Assembly (NCBI GenBank): GCA_946478845.1
Contig: CAMLDI010000004.1
Span: 62,001-126,000, forward strand
Origin: an uncultured Paenibacillaceae bacterium
GTDB lineage: Bacteria > Bacillota > Bacilli > Aneurinibacillales > Aneurinibacillaceae
DNA length: 64,000 nt
Direction: 5' to 3'
Part shown: positions 7,764 through 18,668 of the stretch, piece by piece
Layout: each line of letters starts with the position of its first letter
Numbering within the stretch: position 1 is the first letter of the stretch
Program-made: the position numbers and the translations under genes
The notes under the pieces: generated by a model
Told to the model about the DNA's origin: nothing
Database searches by the model: none
What the model saw: the letters and a program-made list of their open reading frames with translations, nothing else

Positions 7764-8858
7764 ATGAAAAAGAGAGTGATTATTCCCCTGGTTACTGCGG
7801 CAACTTTTGCATTTGGGGTACCTATGTCTACTTATGCACAAAGCAGTCGTTTACAAATATTGAATCAACAAATTCAAGAAAAGGAAGCAATTAAGTCCAC
7901 TGAACAAAATGAGTTGAATGCCATTAGCAGCAAGGTAGCTGCTTCAGAAAACCAATTAGCTTCCATTCAAAGGCAGGTTGCAGATCTTAAAGCCCAGTCA
8001 AACCAGGCAGGAAAAGATCTGGAAGCGGCAAAAGAACGGGTGAAACAGCGGGAAGAGATTTTGAAGAAACGGATTTCTGCGATGTATGAAGCAGGAGATG
8101 GTTCGTACATTGACGTTTTGCTCGGGGCGAAAAGTTTTGGAGATTTTGTTGAACGGGTTGAATTTCTGAAACTGATTATCGAACAGGATACGCAAATTTT
8201 AGAAGAAAATAAAAAAGACATTGATTTAATAGAAACAAAAAGAAAAGTAATTGAAAGAAACCTGACAACTGTTAAACAAAAAGAAGCAGAATATGCAAAA
8301 GTGGCATCAGGTTTAAATGCACAAAAAAGAGATCAAGAACGGGTAGTTAGCAGATTGAAATCCCAGATTAGTGATTTGAATGAAGCAAGACAGGATGAAA
8401 TTAATGCGGCCATGTCTGTGGTGAATCAAGGAGCCAGCCAGTATGCAGGGTCTGGAAATTATTCAGGAGGGAAGTTCATCTGGCCAGTACGGGGTACTAT
8501 TACTTCTTATTTTGGCTATCGTTCTGACCCTTTTACAGGCCGCAGCAGTTACCATGATGGATTGGATATTGCTGCACCGGGAGGAACCCCCATTTATGCA
8601 GCAGAAAGCGGTACTGTTTCCTTTGCTGGCACAATGAATGGGTTCGGCAATGTTGTCATTGTCTTTCACGGAAATGGATTAAGCAGTTTTTATGCCCATA
8701 TTCGCAATGGAGGCATTAAAGTGTCTGAAGGCCAATCTGTTAGCAAAGGACAATATATTGCCCAGGTAGGCGCTACAGGACGTGCTACGGGGAACCATCT
8801 CCATTTTTCTGTAATAAAAAATGGGACAAAAGTTGACCCCATGTCCTATTTGCGATAA
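7764..8858 (+). CDS. EnvC-like secreted coiled-coil M23 peptidase
   Basis: 364 residues from the ATG at 7764 behind TGGAGGG. A signal peptide (MKKRVIIPLVTAATFAFGVP, ending near AQS) is followed by a coiled coil over about 25-220, rich in Gln/Glu/Lys, and a C-terminal LytM/M23 domain at about 240-360. Zinc-site motifs HDGLD and HLHF are intact, so it may be an active endopeptidase and not just an activator. Its place directly after ftsEX suggests it is the partner activated by that transporter, comparable to PcsB, CwlO or EnvC in other species. That partnership is inferred from context. Confidence 0.88.
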   Translation: MKKRVIIPLVTAATFAFGVPMSTYAQSSRLQILNQQIQEKEAIKSTEQNELNAISSKVAASENQLASIQRQVADLKAQSNQAGKDLEAAKERVKQREEILKKRISAMYEAGDGSYIDVLLGAKSFGDFVERVEFLKLIIEQDTQILEENKKDIDLIETKRKVIERNLTTVKQKEAEYAKVASGLNAQKRDQERVVSRLKSQISDLNEARQDEINAAMSVVNQGASQYAGSGNYSGGKFIWPVRGTITSYFGYRSDPFTGRSSYHDGLDIAAPGGTPIYAAESGTVSFAGTMNGFGNVVIVFHGNGLSSFYAHIRNGGIKVSEGQSVSKGQYIAQVGATGRATGNHLHFSVIKNGTKVDPMSYLR

Positions 8859-8908
8859 TCTTTCCATATAATAAGGGAAGAAGTCGTTGGTAAAAGGGGT
8901 GCTTAGGT

Positions 8909-10354
8909 GTGCAAATTAAACGGCGTACCCTTGTGGGAATTCTTCTTGTTACGATTATTTCCACAAGCGTACTAACCCTGGCTGGTCTTAAGTTTGCTGT
9001 ACAAACTTTTGGAGTGCAAGTTCCATTTTTGAAGTCTGTCAATGTAGGAGAGTTGGGTGCTGATTTCAAAAAAATAGCTGAAGCTCTGGCGATTATTGAA
9101 AAGGATTCCCTGGAAAAAGTAGATCGAGTCAAGTTAATTGATGGCGCCATTGAAGGTATGATTAAACAATTAGACGACCCTTATTCTACGTATTTAAATC
9201 CGAAAGCGGCAGGAGAGTTCCATTCTTCTCTCCAATCTAGTTTTCAGGGAATCGGTGCTGAAGTGACATTGAAAAACGGGAAAGTGACCATTGTTTCCCC
9301 TTTTAAAGGGTCTCCAGCAGAAAAAGCAGGCCTTCATCCAGAAGATCAAATTATTACAGTTGACGGGAAAAGTGTGGAAGGCCTTAGTTTGACAGATGCA
9401 GTAAGCAAGATTCGTGGACCAAAGGGGTCAAAAGTTGTTCTGGAAATTATGCGTGCAGGTTTAAATACACCGATGGCCATTACAGTGGTTCGGGATGAGA
9501 TTCCAATTATCACTGTTTATTCCAGTGTAATTAACCAGGATGGCAAGAAAATAGGAAAGATTGAAATTACCCAGTTTTCAACAGAGACGGCTGACGATTT
9601 TAAGAAACAGTTGGCTGAATTAGAAGATCAGGGAATCCAGGGATTAATTGTGGATGTACGGGGTAATCCGGGAGGCCTGTTAAATTCAGTAATCGATATT
9701 GGGAACCTTCTTGTGCCAAAGGGAGGCACCATTGTCAAAATTGAATATAGCGATGGCAAGAAAGAGTCATTTGCTTCAGAGAATCGCAATGGCAAATATC
9801 CAATCGTTGTTTTAGCTGATAAGGGAAGTGCCAGTGCGGCCGAGATTCTTGCGGCAGCTTTAAAAGAAAATGGCTCAAAAGTGATTGGAACGACTACGTT
9901 TGGTAAAGGGACGGTACAAAATACCCAAGATCTGTCTGATCAAAGCCAATTAAAGCTGACCATTGCCAAATGGTTGACTCCTAAAAACAATTGGATCCAT
10001 AAAAAAGGATTGGCTCCAGATATTGCAATTGAACAACCCGGGTATTTCAAAGCTGTGGCTCTTCCTGGAAATAAAACATTGCAGAAAGAAATGAACGGAA
10101 CAGAAGTACAGAATCTCCAGTTGATTTTAACCGGTTTAGGTTTAAATCCAGGACGGAATGATGGTTATTTTGATGCTGGTACAGAACAGGCTGTGAAAGC
10201 CTTCCAGGCGAAAATGAAATTGGAGCAAACTGGTAAAGTAGAAGGAAAAACAGCTGAATTATTGCAAACAGAATTGTTAAATAAGATGAAAGACCCGAAA
10301 AATGATGCTCAATTGCAAAAGGCAATTCAAGTCATGGTTGATTTGGTGAAATAA
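8909..10354 (+). CDS. ctpB: C-terminal processing serine peptidase CtpB (S41)
   Basis: 481 residues from a GTG at 8909. An N-terminal membrane anchor (about 8-28) is followed by a helical region, a PDZ domain at about 100-185 (GSPAEKAGLHPEDQIITVDG), the S41 peptidase core, and a C-terminal peptidoglycan-binding-like domain at about 400-460. The catalytic Ser is in GSASAAE (S309) and the Lys in FGKGTVQ (K333). In Bacillus, CtpB cleaves SpoIVFA in the intermembrane space to trigger sigma-K during sporulation, and it sits between ftsX and minJ as here. A terminator follows. Confidence 0.93.
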   Translation: MQIKRRTLVGILLVTIISTSVLTLAGLKFAVQTFGVQVPFLKSVNVGELGADFKKIAEALAIIEKDSLEKVDRVKLIDGAIEGMIKQLDDPYSTYLNPKAAGEFHSSLQSSFQGIGAEVTLKNGKVTIVSPFKGSPAEKAGLHPEDQIITVDGKSVEGLSLTDAVSKIRGPKGSKVVLEIMRAGLNTPMAITVVRDEIPIITVYSSVINQDGKKIGKIEITQFSTETADDFKKQLAELEDQGIQGLIVDVRGNPGGLLNSVIDIGNLLVPKGGTIVKIEYSDGKKESFASENRNGKYPIVVLADKGSASAAEILAAALKENGSKVIGTTTFGKGTVQNTQDLSDQSQLKLTIAKWLTPKNNWIHKKGLAPDIAIEQPGYFKAVALPGNKTLQKEMNGTEVQNLQLILTGLGLNPGRNDGYFDAGTEQAVKAFQAKMKLEQTGKVEGKTAELLQTELLNKMKDPKNDAQLQKAIQVMVDLVK

Positions 10355-10391
10355 TTTCATAGCAGGAATTCATTTTGTTCCTGTCGAAAAA

Positions 10392-10428
10392 ATAACCACA
10401 GCGAGTTTATGGCTGTGGTTATTTTTTT
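10392..10428 (+). terminator. Rho-independent terminator after ctpB
   Basis: ATAACCACAGC (10392-10402) pairs with GCTGTGGTTAT (10412-10422), followed by Ts. Confidence 0.9.
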
Positions 10429-10461
10429 ATATATTTTTTTATACATGATGGGGGATTAATT

Positions 10462-11700
10462 ATGGAATATTGGATGGATTTATCGCTAAAATTTCTTGGG
10501 CAGATTCCCCGATTTTTCTTAAATCCTATGTTGTATATTATCCTTATTCTCCTACTGTTACAGTATCGGCGGGAAGTGGTACTGCAACGCCGCCTGTTTC
10601 ATGTGCGGGTGTCCTCAGCGGTAGGGGAGTTGCTTAAAGCCATGGGCAGAGGTGTGCTTGGAGGATTGTTGATTACCCTTTTTTTATTTGCTCTGGGGAT
10701 TTCCTTTTCTTATAAGGAACTTATACTCCTTGAAGGCGTAACGGTTCTTCTAGGGTTTATTAATATGCGTTATTTTCATATGGGAATTGGTGCAGGGGCT
10801 TTGTTGCTTCTTTCTTATGCTGCGGGTGTAATTCCAACGTTGCAAGGGGAGTGGCCTGCACTTTTGCAAGAGAGTTTACTAGAAATTAATTCTCGTTCCA
10901 TTACTCTATTAGCAGGTGCTATGTTTGTAATGGAAGGAATTTGGTTAGGAAAAGGGAAAAGGGAAGGTTTTTTCCCTATTGTAGTGGATGGAAAAAGGGG
11001 AAGAACTGTTGGGGCCTATCAAATTCGCCGATTTTCTTTTTATCCTATGATGGTGCTTCTCGGAAATGGTTTTTTTCCTTTGCCAGGGATTACAGGGTAT
11101 GAAGATGTTGCCAGAACAGGATTGCCAGAGGAGAAACTTTTTCATGCGCAAAAGGGATACTGGATCATTGGCCTTGTGTTATTAGGGGTCGCCTGGTTTA
11201 TTCCTATGGCAGACCTGATGATGCTGGCCACTGGATTATGGATTATTCTGGCCAATGAAGCCATTCGTTGGACAGGCCGCTGGAAAGAAAAAGGGAAGAG
11301 TCCTTTTTTTGGCCGGGTGCCCAATGGTGTTAAGGTGATGGCTTTAATTCCAGGGAGTCCTGCTGCAAACATGGATATTGAAATTGGAGACGTTATTGTA
11401 AAACTGAATGGGGTTGCAGTTTCACACCAAAATGACATATATCCCTTATTGCAGCGACAATCGTCATTTTGTAAAATGGAAGTGTTGAATAAGGAAGGAA
11501 ATATTAAATATTTACATCGTTCGTTGTACCAGGGGGAACCCCATGGATTAGGGGTGGTTCCGGCACCTGATCAATATGCCCGTCAGTATGTGAAAGTAGG
11601 GCCTTTATCCCTCTTTGGTTTATTTTCTTCCAGGATCCGTTATCTAAATGAACGTCCAGTCAACCAGGAATTAGGGCAAGGAAAGGATGTTTCCATGTGA
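10462..11700 (+). CDS. minJ: PDZ membrane protein, MinJ-like septum-site determinant
   Basis: 412 residues with about eight hydrophobic segments in residues 15-280 and a PDZ domain at about 285-365 (VMALIPGSPAANMDIEIGDV). MinJ bridges DivIVA and MinD at the cell poles and septum. The topology, length (Bacillus MinJ is close to 400 residues) and position between ctpB and csbA-uvrBA all agree. Sequence identity could not be tested, so a general PDZ membrane protein remains possible. csbA starts inside its stop codon. Confidence 0.8.
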   Translation: MEYWMDLSLKFLGQIPRFFLNPMLYIILILLLLQYRREVVLQRRLFHVRVSSAVGELLKAMGRGVLGGLLITLFLFALGISFSYKELILLEGVTVLLGFINMRYFHMGIGAGALLLLSYAAGVIPTLQGEWPALLQESLLEINSRSITLLAGAMFVMEGIWLGKGKREGFFPIVVDGKRGRTVGAYQIRRFSFYPMMVLLGNGFFPLPGITGYEDVARTGLPEEKLFHAQKGYWIIGLVLLGVAWFIPMADLMMLATGLWIILANEAIRWTGRWKEKGKSPFFGRVPNGVKVMALIPGSPAANMDIEIGDVIVKLNGVAVSHQNDIYPLLQRQSSFCKMEVLNKEGNIKYLHRSLYQGEPHGLGVVPAPDQYARQYVKVGPLSLFGLFSSRIRYLNERPVNQELGQGKDVSM

Positions 11701-11927
11701 TTGTCAATTATATTATTGCGGCATTATTGCCAGGGATACTTGTTGCACTTATTGCACGTTTTTCTTTAAATATTTGGGTGGGTTTTATCGGCTCTCTAGG
11801 GATTATGATGGCAGTGTTCGATGGCGCTTATCAACCTCTGCCGGTGATTATTACAGGCGTTGTATCAGGATTGATTGGTTTATGGTTTGGTTACAAGTGG
11901 ATAAAAAATAAGAGTTTAACCAAGTAG
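11697..11927 (+). CDS. csbA: CsbA-like small membrane protein (DUF2198)
   Basis: 76 residues from a GTG at 11697 that overlaps the minJ stop; AAAGGATG lies upstream. Three hydrophobic segments: IIAALLPGILVALIARFSL, VGFIGSLGIMMAVFDGAY and LPVIITGVVSGLIGLWFGY. Bacillus csbA encodes a 76-residue general-stress (sigma-B) membrane protein just before uvrB, exactly this position and size. Its function is unknown. A terminator follows before uvrB. Confidence 0.82.
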   Translation: MIVNYIIAALLPGILVALIARFSLNIWVGFIGSLGIMMAVFDGAYQPLPVIITGVVSGLIGLWFGYKWIKNKSLTK

Positions 11928-11956
11928 AAGGCTGCTTTCCGCAAAAGCGGCCTTTT
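11928..11956 (+). terminator. Terminator between csbA and uvrB
   Basis: AAGGCTGCTTT pairs with AAAGCGGCCTT (one G-U), followed by Ts. Confidence 0.75.
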
Positions 11957-11975
11957 TCCTATTGATATAGCCCTG

Positions 11976-11984
11976 TGGTATAAT
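11976..11984 (+). promoter_or_regulatory. Extended -10 promoter candidate for uvrBA
   Basis: TGGTATAAT lies 27 nt before the chosen uvrB start. A GTTCG follows directly (11985-11989) but no CGAAC half-site is found at LexA-box spacing, so SOS control is not shown by the sequence. Confidence 0.5.
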
Positions 11985-12010
11985 GTTCGGATAAAGGAAT
12001 GGTGATTTTC

Positions 12011-14014
12011 TTGAATAAAGAGATGAAGAATTTCGAGCTGGTTTCCGAATATAGCCCTCAAGGGGATCAGCCTACAGCTATTGTGGAACTGGAAGAAGGG
12101 ATAAAAAAAGGGGCAAAACACCAGACATTGCTTGGTGCTACAGGGACAGGGAAAACCTATACCATTGCCCAGGTGATTGCCAGGACCAATAAACCTACTC
12201 TTGTGATTGCCCATAATAAAACTCTTGCTGCCCAGCTTACCAGTGAGTTTAAGGAGTTTTTCCCCAACAATGCAGTAGAGTATTTTGTCAGTTATTACGA
12301 TTATTATCAACCAGAAGCCTACATTCCCCAAACGGATACTTATATTGAGAAAGATGCCAGTATTAATGATGAAATTGATAAATTGCGCCACTCCGCTACC
12401 AGTTCATTATTTGAACGGTCTGATGTGATTATCGTAGCCAGTGTTTCTTGCATTTATGGGTTAGGTTCACCGGAAGAATATCAATCTCTCCTTTTATCTC
12501 TACGCAGAGGGATGGAAGTGAGTCGGGAAGAGGTATTGTATCGTTTAATCGATATTCAATATGACCGCAACGATATTAATTTTATCCGGGGGACGTTCCG
12601 GGTTCGGGGAGATGTTGTAGAAATCTTTCCTGCCTCCAATAGTGAACATGCTATTCGCATTGAATTTTTTGGAGATGAAATTGAACGAATTACGGAAATA
12701 GATGTTCTCACAGGAGAAATCCTTGGGGAACGGGAACACGCGGCTATTTTTCCTGCTTCCCACTATGTAACTGGACCTGATAAAATGCAAAGAGCCATTA
12801 AAAGCATCGAGGTGGAACTGGAAGAGCAGTTGGCTAAATTTAAGGCAGAAGGGAAGCTGTTGGAAGCCCAACGTTTAGAACAAAGAACCCGTTATGATAT
12901 TGAATTGTTGCAAGAGATGGGTTTTTGTTCCGGGGTAGAAAATTACTCCCGCCATTTGACGGGATTGCCTCCAGGGGCTACACCCTATACTTTGCTAGAT
13001 TATTTTCCAGATGATTTTCTTATTGTGGTGGACGAGTCCCATATTACCATTCCCCAAATTCGGGGCATGTACAAGGGGGATAAAGCAAGGAAAGACATGC
13101 TTATTAATTACGGATTCCGTCTTCCTTCTGCTGCGGATAACCGTCCCTTGCGTTTTGATGAATTCGAAAAGCACATCCCTCAAATCATTTATGTTTCTGC
13201 CACACCAGGTCCTTATGAAATGGAAAAAGCCCCTGAGTTTGTGGAACAGGTGATTCGTCCTACAGGATTGTTGGACCCTACCCTGGAAGTGCGGGGGACG
13301 AAAGGGCAAATCGATGATTTAATCGGGGAAATCAATGCCCGGACTCAACAAAATGAGCGGGTGCTGGTCACTACATTGACGAAAAAGATGTCAGAGGATT
13401 TGACTGATTATTTGAAAGAGATTGGCATTCGAGTCCGGTATCTCCATTCAGAAATTAAAACCATTGAACGAATGCAAATCATTCGGGACCTGCGGTTAGG
13501 TGAATTCGATGTATTGATCGGAATTAATCTATTGCGGGAAGGGCTGGACATTCCCGAAGTATCCCTGGTGGCTATTCTGGATGCAGATAAGGAAGGTTTT
13601 TTGCGCAATGAACGTTCCCTGATCCAAACCATTGGACGTGCTGCAAGGAATGCCCATGGCCACGTCATTATGTATGCAGATAAGGTGACACTTTCTATGC
13701 AAAAAGCATTGGATGAAACCAATCGAAGACGGGTACGGCAAATTGCTTATAACGAGGAGCATGGCATTACCCCTCGTACCATCCAGAAGTCTATTCGTGA
13801 TGTGATCGAAGCAACAAAAGCTGCTGAAAGCAAAGAAAGCTATTTGCCGGAAAAAGCCTATTCCAAAATGACGAAAAAAGAACGCAAGGATCTGATGGTT
13901 CGTTTGGAGCAAGAAATGAAGGATGCAGCAAGGCATCTTGATTTTGAACGTGCTGCTGAATTGCGGGATTTATTATTAGAAATTAAAGGGGAAGGAAGCG
14001 TTGGTAAAGGATGA
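12011..14014 (+). CDS. uvrB: Excinuclease ABC subunit B
   Basis: 667 residues from the TTG at 12011, placed 5 nt behind GGTGA; the ATG at 11999 has no room for a ribosome binding site. Walker A is GATGTGKT, the damage-probing beta-hairpin is [18 protein letters not shown], helicase motifs include DESH and [16 protein letters not shown], and the UVR motif is at the C-terminus ([20 protein letters not shown]). UvrB verifies DNA damage handed over by UvrA and recruits UvrC in nucleotide excision repair. The uvrA ATG overlaps its stop. uvrC is not in the window. Confidence 0.98.
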   Translation: MNKEMKNFELVSEYSPQGDQPTAIVELEEGIKKGAKHQTLLGATGTGKTYTIAQVIARTNKPTLVIAHNKTLAAQLTSEFKEFFPNNAVEYFVSYYDYYQPEAYIPQTDTYIEKDASINDEIDKLRHSATSSLFERSDVIIVASVSCIYGLGSPEEYQSLLLSLRRGMEVSREEVLYRLIDIQYDRNDINFIRGTFRVRGDVVEIFPASNSEHAIRIEFFGDEIERITEIDVLTGEILGEREHAAIFPASHYVTGPDKMQRAIKSIEVELEEQLAKFKAEGKLLEAQRLEQRTRYDIELLQEMGFCSGVENYSRHLTGLPPGATPYTLLDYFPDDFLIVVDESHITIPQIRGMYKGDKARKDMLINYGFRLPSAADNRPLRFDEFEKHIPQIIYVSATPGPYEMEKAPEFVEQVIRPTGLLDPTLEVRGTKGQIDDLIGEINARTQQNERVLVTTLTKKMSEDLTDYLKEIGIRVRYLHSEIKTIERMQIIRDLRLGEFDVLIGINLLREGLDIPEVSLVAILDADKEGFLRNERSLIQTIGRAARNAHGHVIMYADKVTLSMQKALDETNRRRVRQIAYNEEHGITPRTIQKSIRDVIEATKAAESKESYLPEKAYSKMTKKERKDLMVRLEQEMKDAARHLDFERAAELRDLLLEIKGEGSVGKG

Positions 14015-16890
14015 GCCGCGAAAATATTGAAATAAAAGGCGCGCGGGCTAACAATTTAAAAAACATTAATGTCACCATCCCCCGGGATCAATTTGTGGTT
14101 TTAACAGGATTGTCTGGTTCAGGAAAGTCGTCTCTGGCTTTTGATACCATTTATGCAGAAGGGCAACGGCGGTATGTGGAGTCACTTTCTGCTTATGCCC
14201 GCCAATTTTTAGGGCAAATGGATAAACCGGATGTAGATTCCATTGAAGGATTGTCTCCGGCGATTTCCATTGACCAGAAAACCACTAGCCGCAATCCCCG
14301 TTCCACTGTGGGAACCGTTACGGAAATTTATGATTATTTGCGGTTGCTCTACGCCCGGATTGGCCGTCCCCATTGCCCAAATCATGGAATCGAAATTACT
14401 TCCCAGACAATAGAACAAATGGCTGATCGGATTTTAGATTATCCTGAAAAAACCCGATTGCAAATTCTGGCCCCTCTGGTTCAGGGACGCAAAGGGGAAC
14501 ATGTAAAAGTGTTGGAAGATATTCGCACTCAAGGGTTTGTTCGGGTGCGTATTGATGGTGAAGTCCGCGAGGTTACTGAAGAAATTAAATTAGAGAAAAA
14601 CAAAAAGCATAATATCGAAGTCGTGATTGACCGCATTGTGGTGAAACCAGATATTCGCTCCCGCCTATCTGATTCTCTGGAGACCGCGTTGAAATTAGCG
14701 GGAGGCCGGGTTCTTGTGGATATGATCGGGCAGGAAGAGCTCCTTTTTAGCCAGAATTTTGCCTGCCCTATTTGCGGCTTCAGTATTGATGAGCTAGAAC
14801 CCCGTATGTTTTCATTTAACAGTCCCTTTGGGGCCTGTACTTCCTGTGATGGGCTGGGCAACCGTCTGGAAGTGGATCCTGAATTAATCGTTCCTGATCC
14901 TACGAAAAGTATAGCGGAAGGGGCTCTAGAACCCTGGAATTCTACCACTTCCCTCTACTATAGTTCCATTCTCCAGGGGGTGGCAGACCATTATGGTTTT
15001 GATTTAAATACCCCTTTTAATCAATTAACGGAGCAACAGCAGCATGTCCTTCTTTTTGGCAGTGGAGAAGAAAAGGTTCATCTTCGCTACAAAAGTGATT
15101 TTAGCGATGTGGCGCGAGATGTCTATGCTTCCTTTGAAGGAGTCGCTAATAATATTTACCGCAGGTTTAAGGAAACCAATTCTGATCAAATGAGGGAATC
15201 GTTGAAAAGCTATCTGAGTGAAAAGCTTTGCCCCTCATGTAAAGGACAACGGCTAAAACCAGAAACCCTGGCTGTTTATATCAACGGGGAAAATATCGCC
15301 TATGCTACCAGCCTGTCTGTGAATCAAGCCTATGACTTTTTTAGCAATCTGGAATTAACGGATAAGGAAGAGCAAATTGCCCGTTTAATATTAAAAGAAA
15401 TCAAAGAGCGCCTTGGCTTCTTAAAGAATGTGGGATTGGATTATCTGACTTTAAGCCGGGCTGCAGGCACCCTATCCGGTGGGGAAGCCCAGCGGATTCG
15501 CCTGGCCACCCAGATTGGTTCTTCTCTCATGGGTGTGTTATATATTCTTGATGAGCCTAGCATTGGTTTGCATCAGCGGGATAATGACCGTTTAATCAAA
15601 ACCCTTGAACATATGCGGGATTTAGGGAACACCTTGATTGTGGTAGAACATGATGAAGATACCATGATGGCTGCGGATTATATTATTGATATTGGACCTG
15701 GGGCAGGAATCCATGGGGGAGAAGTGATGGCGAAAGGGACTCCGAAGGAAATCATGGAAAACCCGGATTCCTTAACAGGCCAGTATTTAAGCGGCAAGAA
15801 ATTCATCCCTGTTCCTTTAAATCGGAGAGAACCAGGAGACCGGTGGATTCAGGTTACAGGTGCCCGGGAAAATAATCTGAAAAACGTCAATTTGAAGGTA
15901 CCCATGGGGTTATTCACCTGTGTCACTGGGGTATCCGGTTCTGGGAAATCTACGCTCATTAATGAAATACTCCATAAAAGCCTTGCCCGGGAATTGCATC
16001 GGGCGAAAGATAAACCCGGGGTTTTTGAGGGATTGGAAGGCATTGAGAATATCGACAAAGTGATTGATATCAATCAGGCGCCTATTGGCCGCACTCCTCG
16101 CTCAAACCCGGCTACTTATACTGGTGTTTTTGATGATATTCGGGATTTATTTGCCCAGACTAATGAGGCAAAAGTGCGGGGCTATCAAAAGGGGCGGTTT
16201 AGTTTTAATGTGAAAGGCGGCCGCTGCGAAGCCTGCCGCGGGGATGGGATTATTAAAATTGAAATGCATTTTCTTCCAGATGTGTATGTTCCCTGCGAGG
16301 TTTGCCATGGGAAACGGTACAATCGGGAGACTCTCCAGGTGAAATATAAGGGAAAAAATATCGCCGATGTACTGGATATGACGGTGGAAGATGCTGTGGA
16401 ATTTTTCACGAACATTCCCCGCATAAAACGGAAAATACAGACTCTGTTTGATGTGGGTTTAGGTTATATGAAACTGGGCCAACCGGCGACCACCTTGTCA
16501 GGAGGTGAGGCCCAACGGGTCAAACTGGCTTCCGAATTATACCGCCGTTCTACAGGAAAAACCTTGTATATTCTGGATGAGCCTACAACAGGCCTTCATA
16601 TTGCAGATATTGATCGTCTCCTTCAAGTATTGCAGCGCCTGGTTGAACAAGGGGATTCAGTGCTTGTGATTGAACATAACTTAGATGTGATTAAAACCGC
16701 CGATTATATTATTGACCTGGGACCAGAAGGTGGAGACCGGGGAGGACGAATTGTGGCAGAAGGAACCCCTGAACATGTTTGCCAGGTGAAAGAATCCTAC
16801 ACTGGGCATTACTTAAAACCCATTTTGGAAAGGGATCAAAAGCGGACGGAAGAAAGGTGGCAGGCCCTTGAGGAAAATCCATGTTCGTAA
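14011..16890 (+). CDS. uvrA: Excinuclease ABC subunit A
   Basis: 959 residues, with its start overlapping the uvrB stop (ATGA). Two ABC ATPase modules: Walker [10 protein letters not shown] and GVSGSGKST, signatures [10 protein letters not shown] and [10 protein letters not shown]. Two Cys4 zinc sites are complete (CPIC...CTSC near residues 252-278, CEAC...CEVC near 740-766). UvrA dimers scan DNA for bulky lesions and load UvrB. Length is typical. hprK starts within its 3' end. Confidence 0.98.
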   Translation: MSRENIEIKGARANNLKNINVTIPRDQFVVLTGLSGSGKSSLAFDTIYAEGQRRYVESLSAYARQFLGQMDKPDVDSIEGLSPAISIDQKTTSRNPRSTVGTVTEIYDYLRLLYARIGRPHCPNHGIEITSQTIEQMADRILDYPEKTRLQILAPLVQGRKGEHVKVLEDIRTQGFVRVRIDGEVREVTEEIKLEKNKKHNIEVVIDRIVVKPDIRSRLSDSLETALKLAGGRVLVDMIGQEELLFSQNFACPICGFSIDELEPRMFSFNSPFGACTSCDGLGNRLEVDPELIVPDPTKSIAEGALEPWNSTTSLYYSSILQGVADHYGFDLNTPFNQLTEQQQHVLLFGSGEEKVHLRYKSDFSDVARDVYASFEGVANNIYRRFKETNSDQMRESLKSYLSEKLCPSCKGQRLKPETLAVYINGENIAYATSLSVNQAYDFFSNLELTDKEEQIARLILKEIKERLGFLKNVGLDYLTLSRAAGTLSGGEAQRIRLATQIGSSLMGVLYILDEPSIGLHQRDNDRLIKTLEHMRDLGNTLIVVEHDEDTMMAADYIIDIGPGAGIHGGEVMAKGTPKEIMENPDSLTGQYLSGKKFIPVPLNRREPGDRWIQVTGARENNLKNVNLKVPMGLFTCVTGVSGSGKSTLINEILHKSLARELHRAKDKPGVFEGLEGIENIDKVIDINQAPIGRTPRSNPATYTGVFDDIRDLFAQTNEAKVRGYQKGRFSFNVKGGRCEACRGDGIIKIEMHFLPDVYVPCEVCHGKRYNRETLQVKYKGKNIADVLDMTVEDAVEFFTNIPRIKRKIQTLFDVGLGYMKLGQPATTLSGGEAQRVKLASELYRRSTGKTLYILDEPTTGLHIADIDRLLQVLQRLVEQGDSVLVIEHNLDVIKTADYIIDLGPEGGDRGGRIVAEGTPEHVCQVKESYTGHYLKPILERDQKRTEERWQALEENPCS

Positions 16891-17800
16891 TATTGTGCAA
16901 AATTTCCAATGGAAAGTAATCAGTGGTGAAGGAGGAATCCTTCGGGAAGTGAAGGAAAGTGACCTTAGCCGGCCAGGCCTTGTGCTGGCTGGCTGCAAAG
17001 ATTACTATCCTTCCCACAGGGTGCAATTATTAGGGTTAACGGAAATTACCTATTTGAAAAATCTGAGCAAAGGGGTACAACGAGAACGGATTATGGATAT
17101 GCTGCAGGATGATACTCCCTGTATTTGTGTAGGGAGAAATCTGGATGTGCCTGAAGAATTGATTAAATGTTCCATGGAGAAAAATGTTCCAATTATTTCA
17201 TCCTCTTTAGCCACAACAAAATTATCCAGCAAATTAACTACCTATTTAGAAGGGCAATTGGCGCCTACCACCACGTTGCACGGGGTTCTTGTGGATGTGT
17301 ATGGGGTTGGGGTGTTGATTGTAGGGCAAAGCTCCATTGGGAAAAGTGAAACCGCTCTGGAATTGGTCAAACGGGGACATCGGCTCATTGCAGATGATGC
17401 GGTAGAGATTCGCCAGACTCAGGAAAATCAACTGATCGGCAGTGCCCCGGAATTGATTCAGCACTTATTAGAGATTCGGGGCGTGGGGATTATTAATGTG
17501 ATGACCCTCTTTGGTGCAGGGGCTGTGCGCAATTATAAACGGATTTCTCTTGTCATTCGCCTGGAAATCTGGGATCCCAATAAGGTGTATGACCGTCTTG
17601 GGCTTGATGAAGATAAGATGAAAATTATGGATACAGAGGTGCCCCAAATTACGGTACCTGTCCGGCCAGGACGAAATCTGGCCATTATTTTAGAAGTGGC
17701 TTCTATGAATTTCCGTTTGAAACGAATGGGTTATAATGCGGCAGTGCATTTCAGCAAGAAATTAACGGATACCATCGAAGAAGCTGTAGAAGATATGTAA
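16868..17800 (+). CDS. hprK: HPr(Ser) kinase/phosphorylase
   Basis: 310 residues from a TTG at 16868, inside the end of uvrA; AAAGGTGG lies 7 nt upstream, and the first residues align one-to-one with the usual HprK start. The N-terminal half ends in [12 protein letters not shown] with the conserved His. The P-loop reads GQSSIGKSE, where most family members have a G at the fourth position. Then come ADD and the signature [20 protein letters not shown]. HprK phosphorylates and dephosphorylates Ser46 of HPr and Crh, controlling CcpA-dependent carbon repression; crh is at 36461. Confidence 0.96.
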   Translation: MRKIHVRNIVQNFQWKVISGEGGILREVKESDLSRPGLVLAGCKDYYPSHRVQLLGLTEITYLKNLSKGVQRERIMDMLQDDTPCICVGRNLDVPEELIKCSMEKNVPIISSSLATTKLSSKLTTYLEGQLAPTTTLHGVLVDVYGVGVLIVGQSSIGKSETALELVKRGHRLIADDAVEIRQTQENQLIGSAPELIQHLLEIRGVGIINVMTLFGAGAVRNYKRISLVIRLEIWDPNKVYDRLGLDEDKMKIMDTEVPQITVPVRPGRNLAIILEVASMNFRLKRMGYNAAVHFSKKLTDTIEEAVEDM

Positions 17801-17820
17801 TGTAAGGAGGTGGATCTTAG

Positions 17821-18648
17821 GTGTTAACAGGTGTTATTGATCCTGTGGCCTTACAATTAGGTCCAATTGCTATCCATTGGTATGGTGTTATTATTGGTTC
17901 TGCTGCCCTGATTGGTTTAATTCTTGCTTTAAAAGAAGCAGAAAAGCAGGGGTTTAATAAAGATTTGATTTTGGATTTGATTATGTATGCAATTCCAGTG
18001 GCCCTCATCTGTGCAAGGGCCTATTATGTAATTTTTCGTTGGAATGAATATTATTCGATCTATCCTGAAGAAATTATTGCCATCTGGCATGGTGGCCTGG
18101 CCATTCATGGTGGCCTCATCGGCGCATTTATTACAGGCATTATATTTGCCAGGGTGAAAAAAATCTCCTTCTGGCGGGTAGGGGATTTGTTGGCCCCCAG
18201 TATTATCCTGGGACAGGCCATTGGCCGTTGGGGCAACTTTATGAACCAGGAAGCCCATGGAGGCCCCGTCTCTCTTTCTTTCCTGGAAAGCCTGCATTTG
18301 CCCACCTTTATCATTGAGCAAATGTATATTGAAAATCCTATTACAGGACAATACCAATATTACCATCCTACTTTTTTATATGAATCCCTTTGGAATCTCC
18401 TTGGATTCATTGCCCTTCTTATTTTCCGCCGTAAGCTTCCTTTAAAACGAGGAGAAGTATTCTTAACCTATTTAGTCTGGTATTCTGTGGGACGTTTCTT
18501 TGTGGAAGGGTTGCGCACAGATAGTTTAATGTTGTTTGGTGGGTTAAGGGCGGCACAAGTGGTAAGCTTGCTGTTTATTATTGTTGCTGTGGTGTTGTTT
18601 ATTGTCCGGCGTAAAAAAGGCTATGCCAGTGAACCATATGGGGCTTGA
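17821..18648 (+). CDS. lgt: Prolipoprotein diacylglyceryl transferase
   Basis: 275 residues from a GTG at 17821 with a consensus AAGGAGGTGG. About seven membrane segments; the Lgt signature [14 protein letters not shown] and the HGGLIGA motif are intact. It transfers diacylglycerol from phosphatidylglycerol to the lipobox Cys of preprolipoproteins in the membrane, the first step in lipoprotein maturation. The hprK-lgt-ppaX order is conserved in Bacillales. Confidence 0.97.
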   Translation: MLTGVIDPVALQLGPIAIHWYGVIIGSAALIGLILALKEAEKQGFNKDLILDLIMYAIPVALICARAYYVIFRWNEYYSIYPEEIIAIWHGGLAIHGGLIGAFITGIIFARVKKISFWRVGDLLAPSIILGQAIGRWGNFMNQEAHGGPVSLSFLESLHLPTFIIEQMYIENPITGQYQYYHPTFLYESLWNLLGFIALLIFRRKLPLKRGEVFLTYLVWYSVGRFFVEGLRTDSLMLFGGLRAAQVVSLLFIIVAVVLFIVRRKKGYASEPYGA

Positions 18649-18668
18649 TCGGAGGCTTTTAAAAGATT

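Noticed and set aside
11976..11990. LexA/DinR box before uvrB
   Set aside because: Only the GTTCG half is present; the partner CGAAC at the required spacing is absent.
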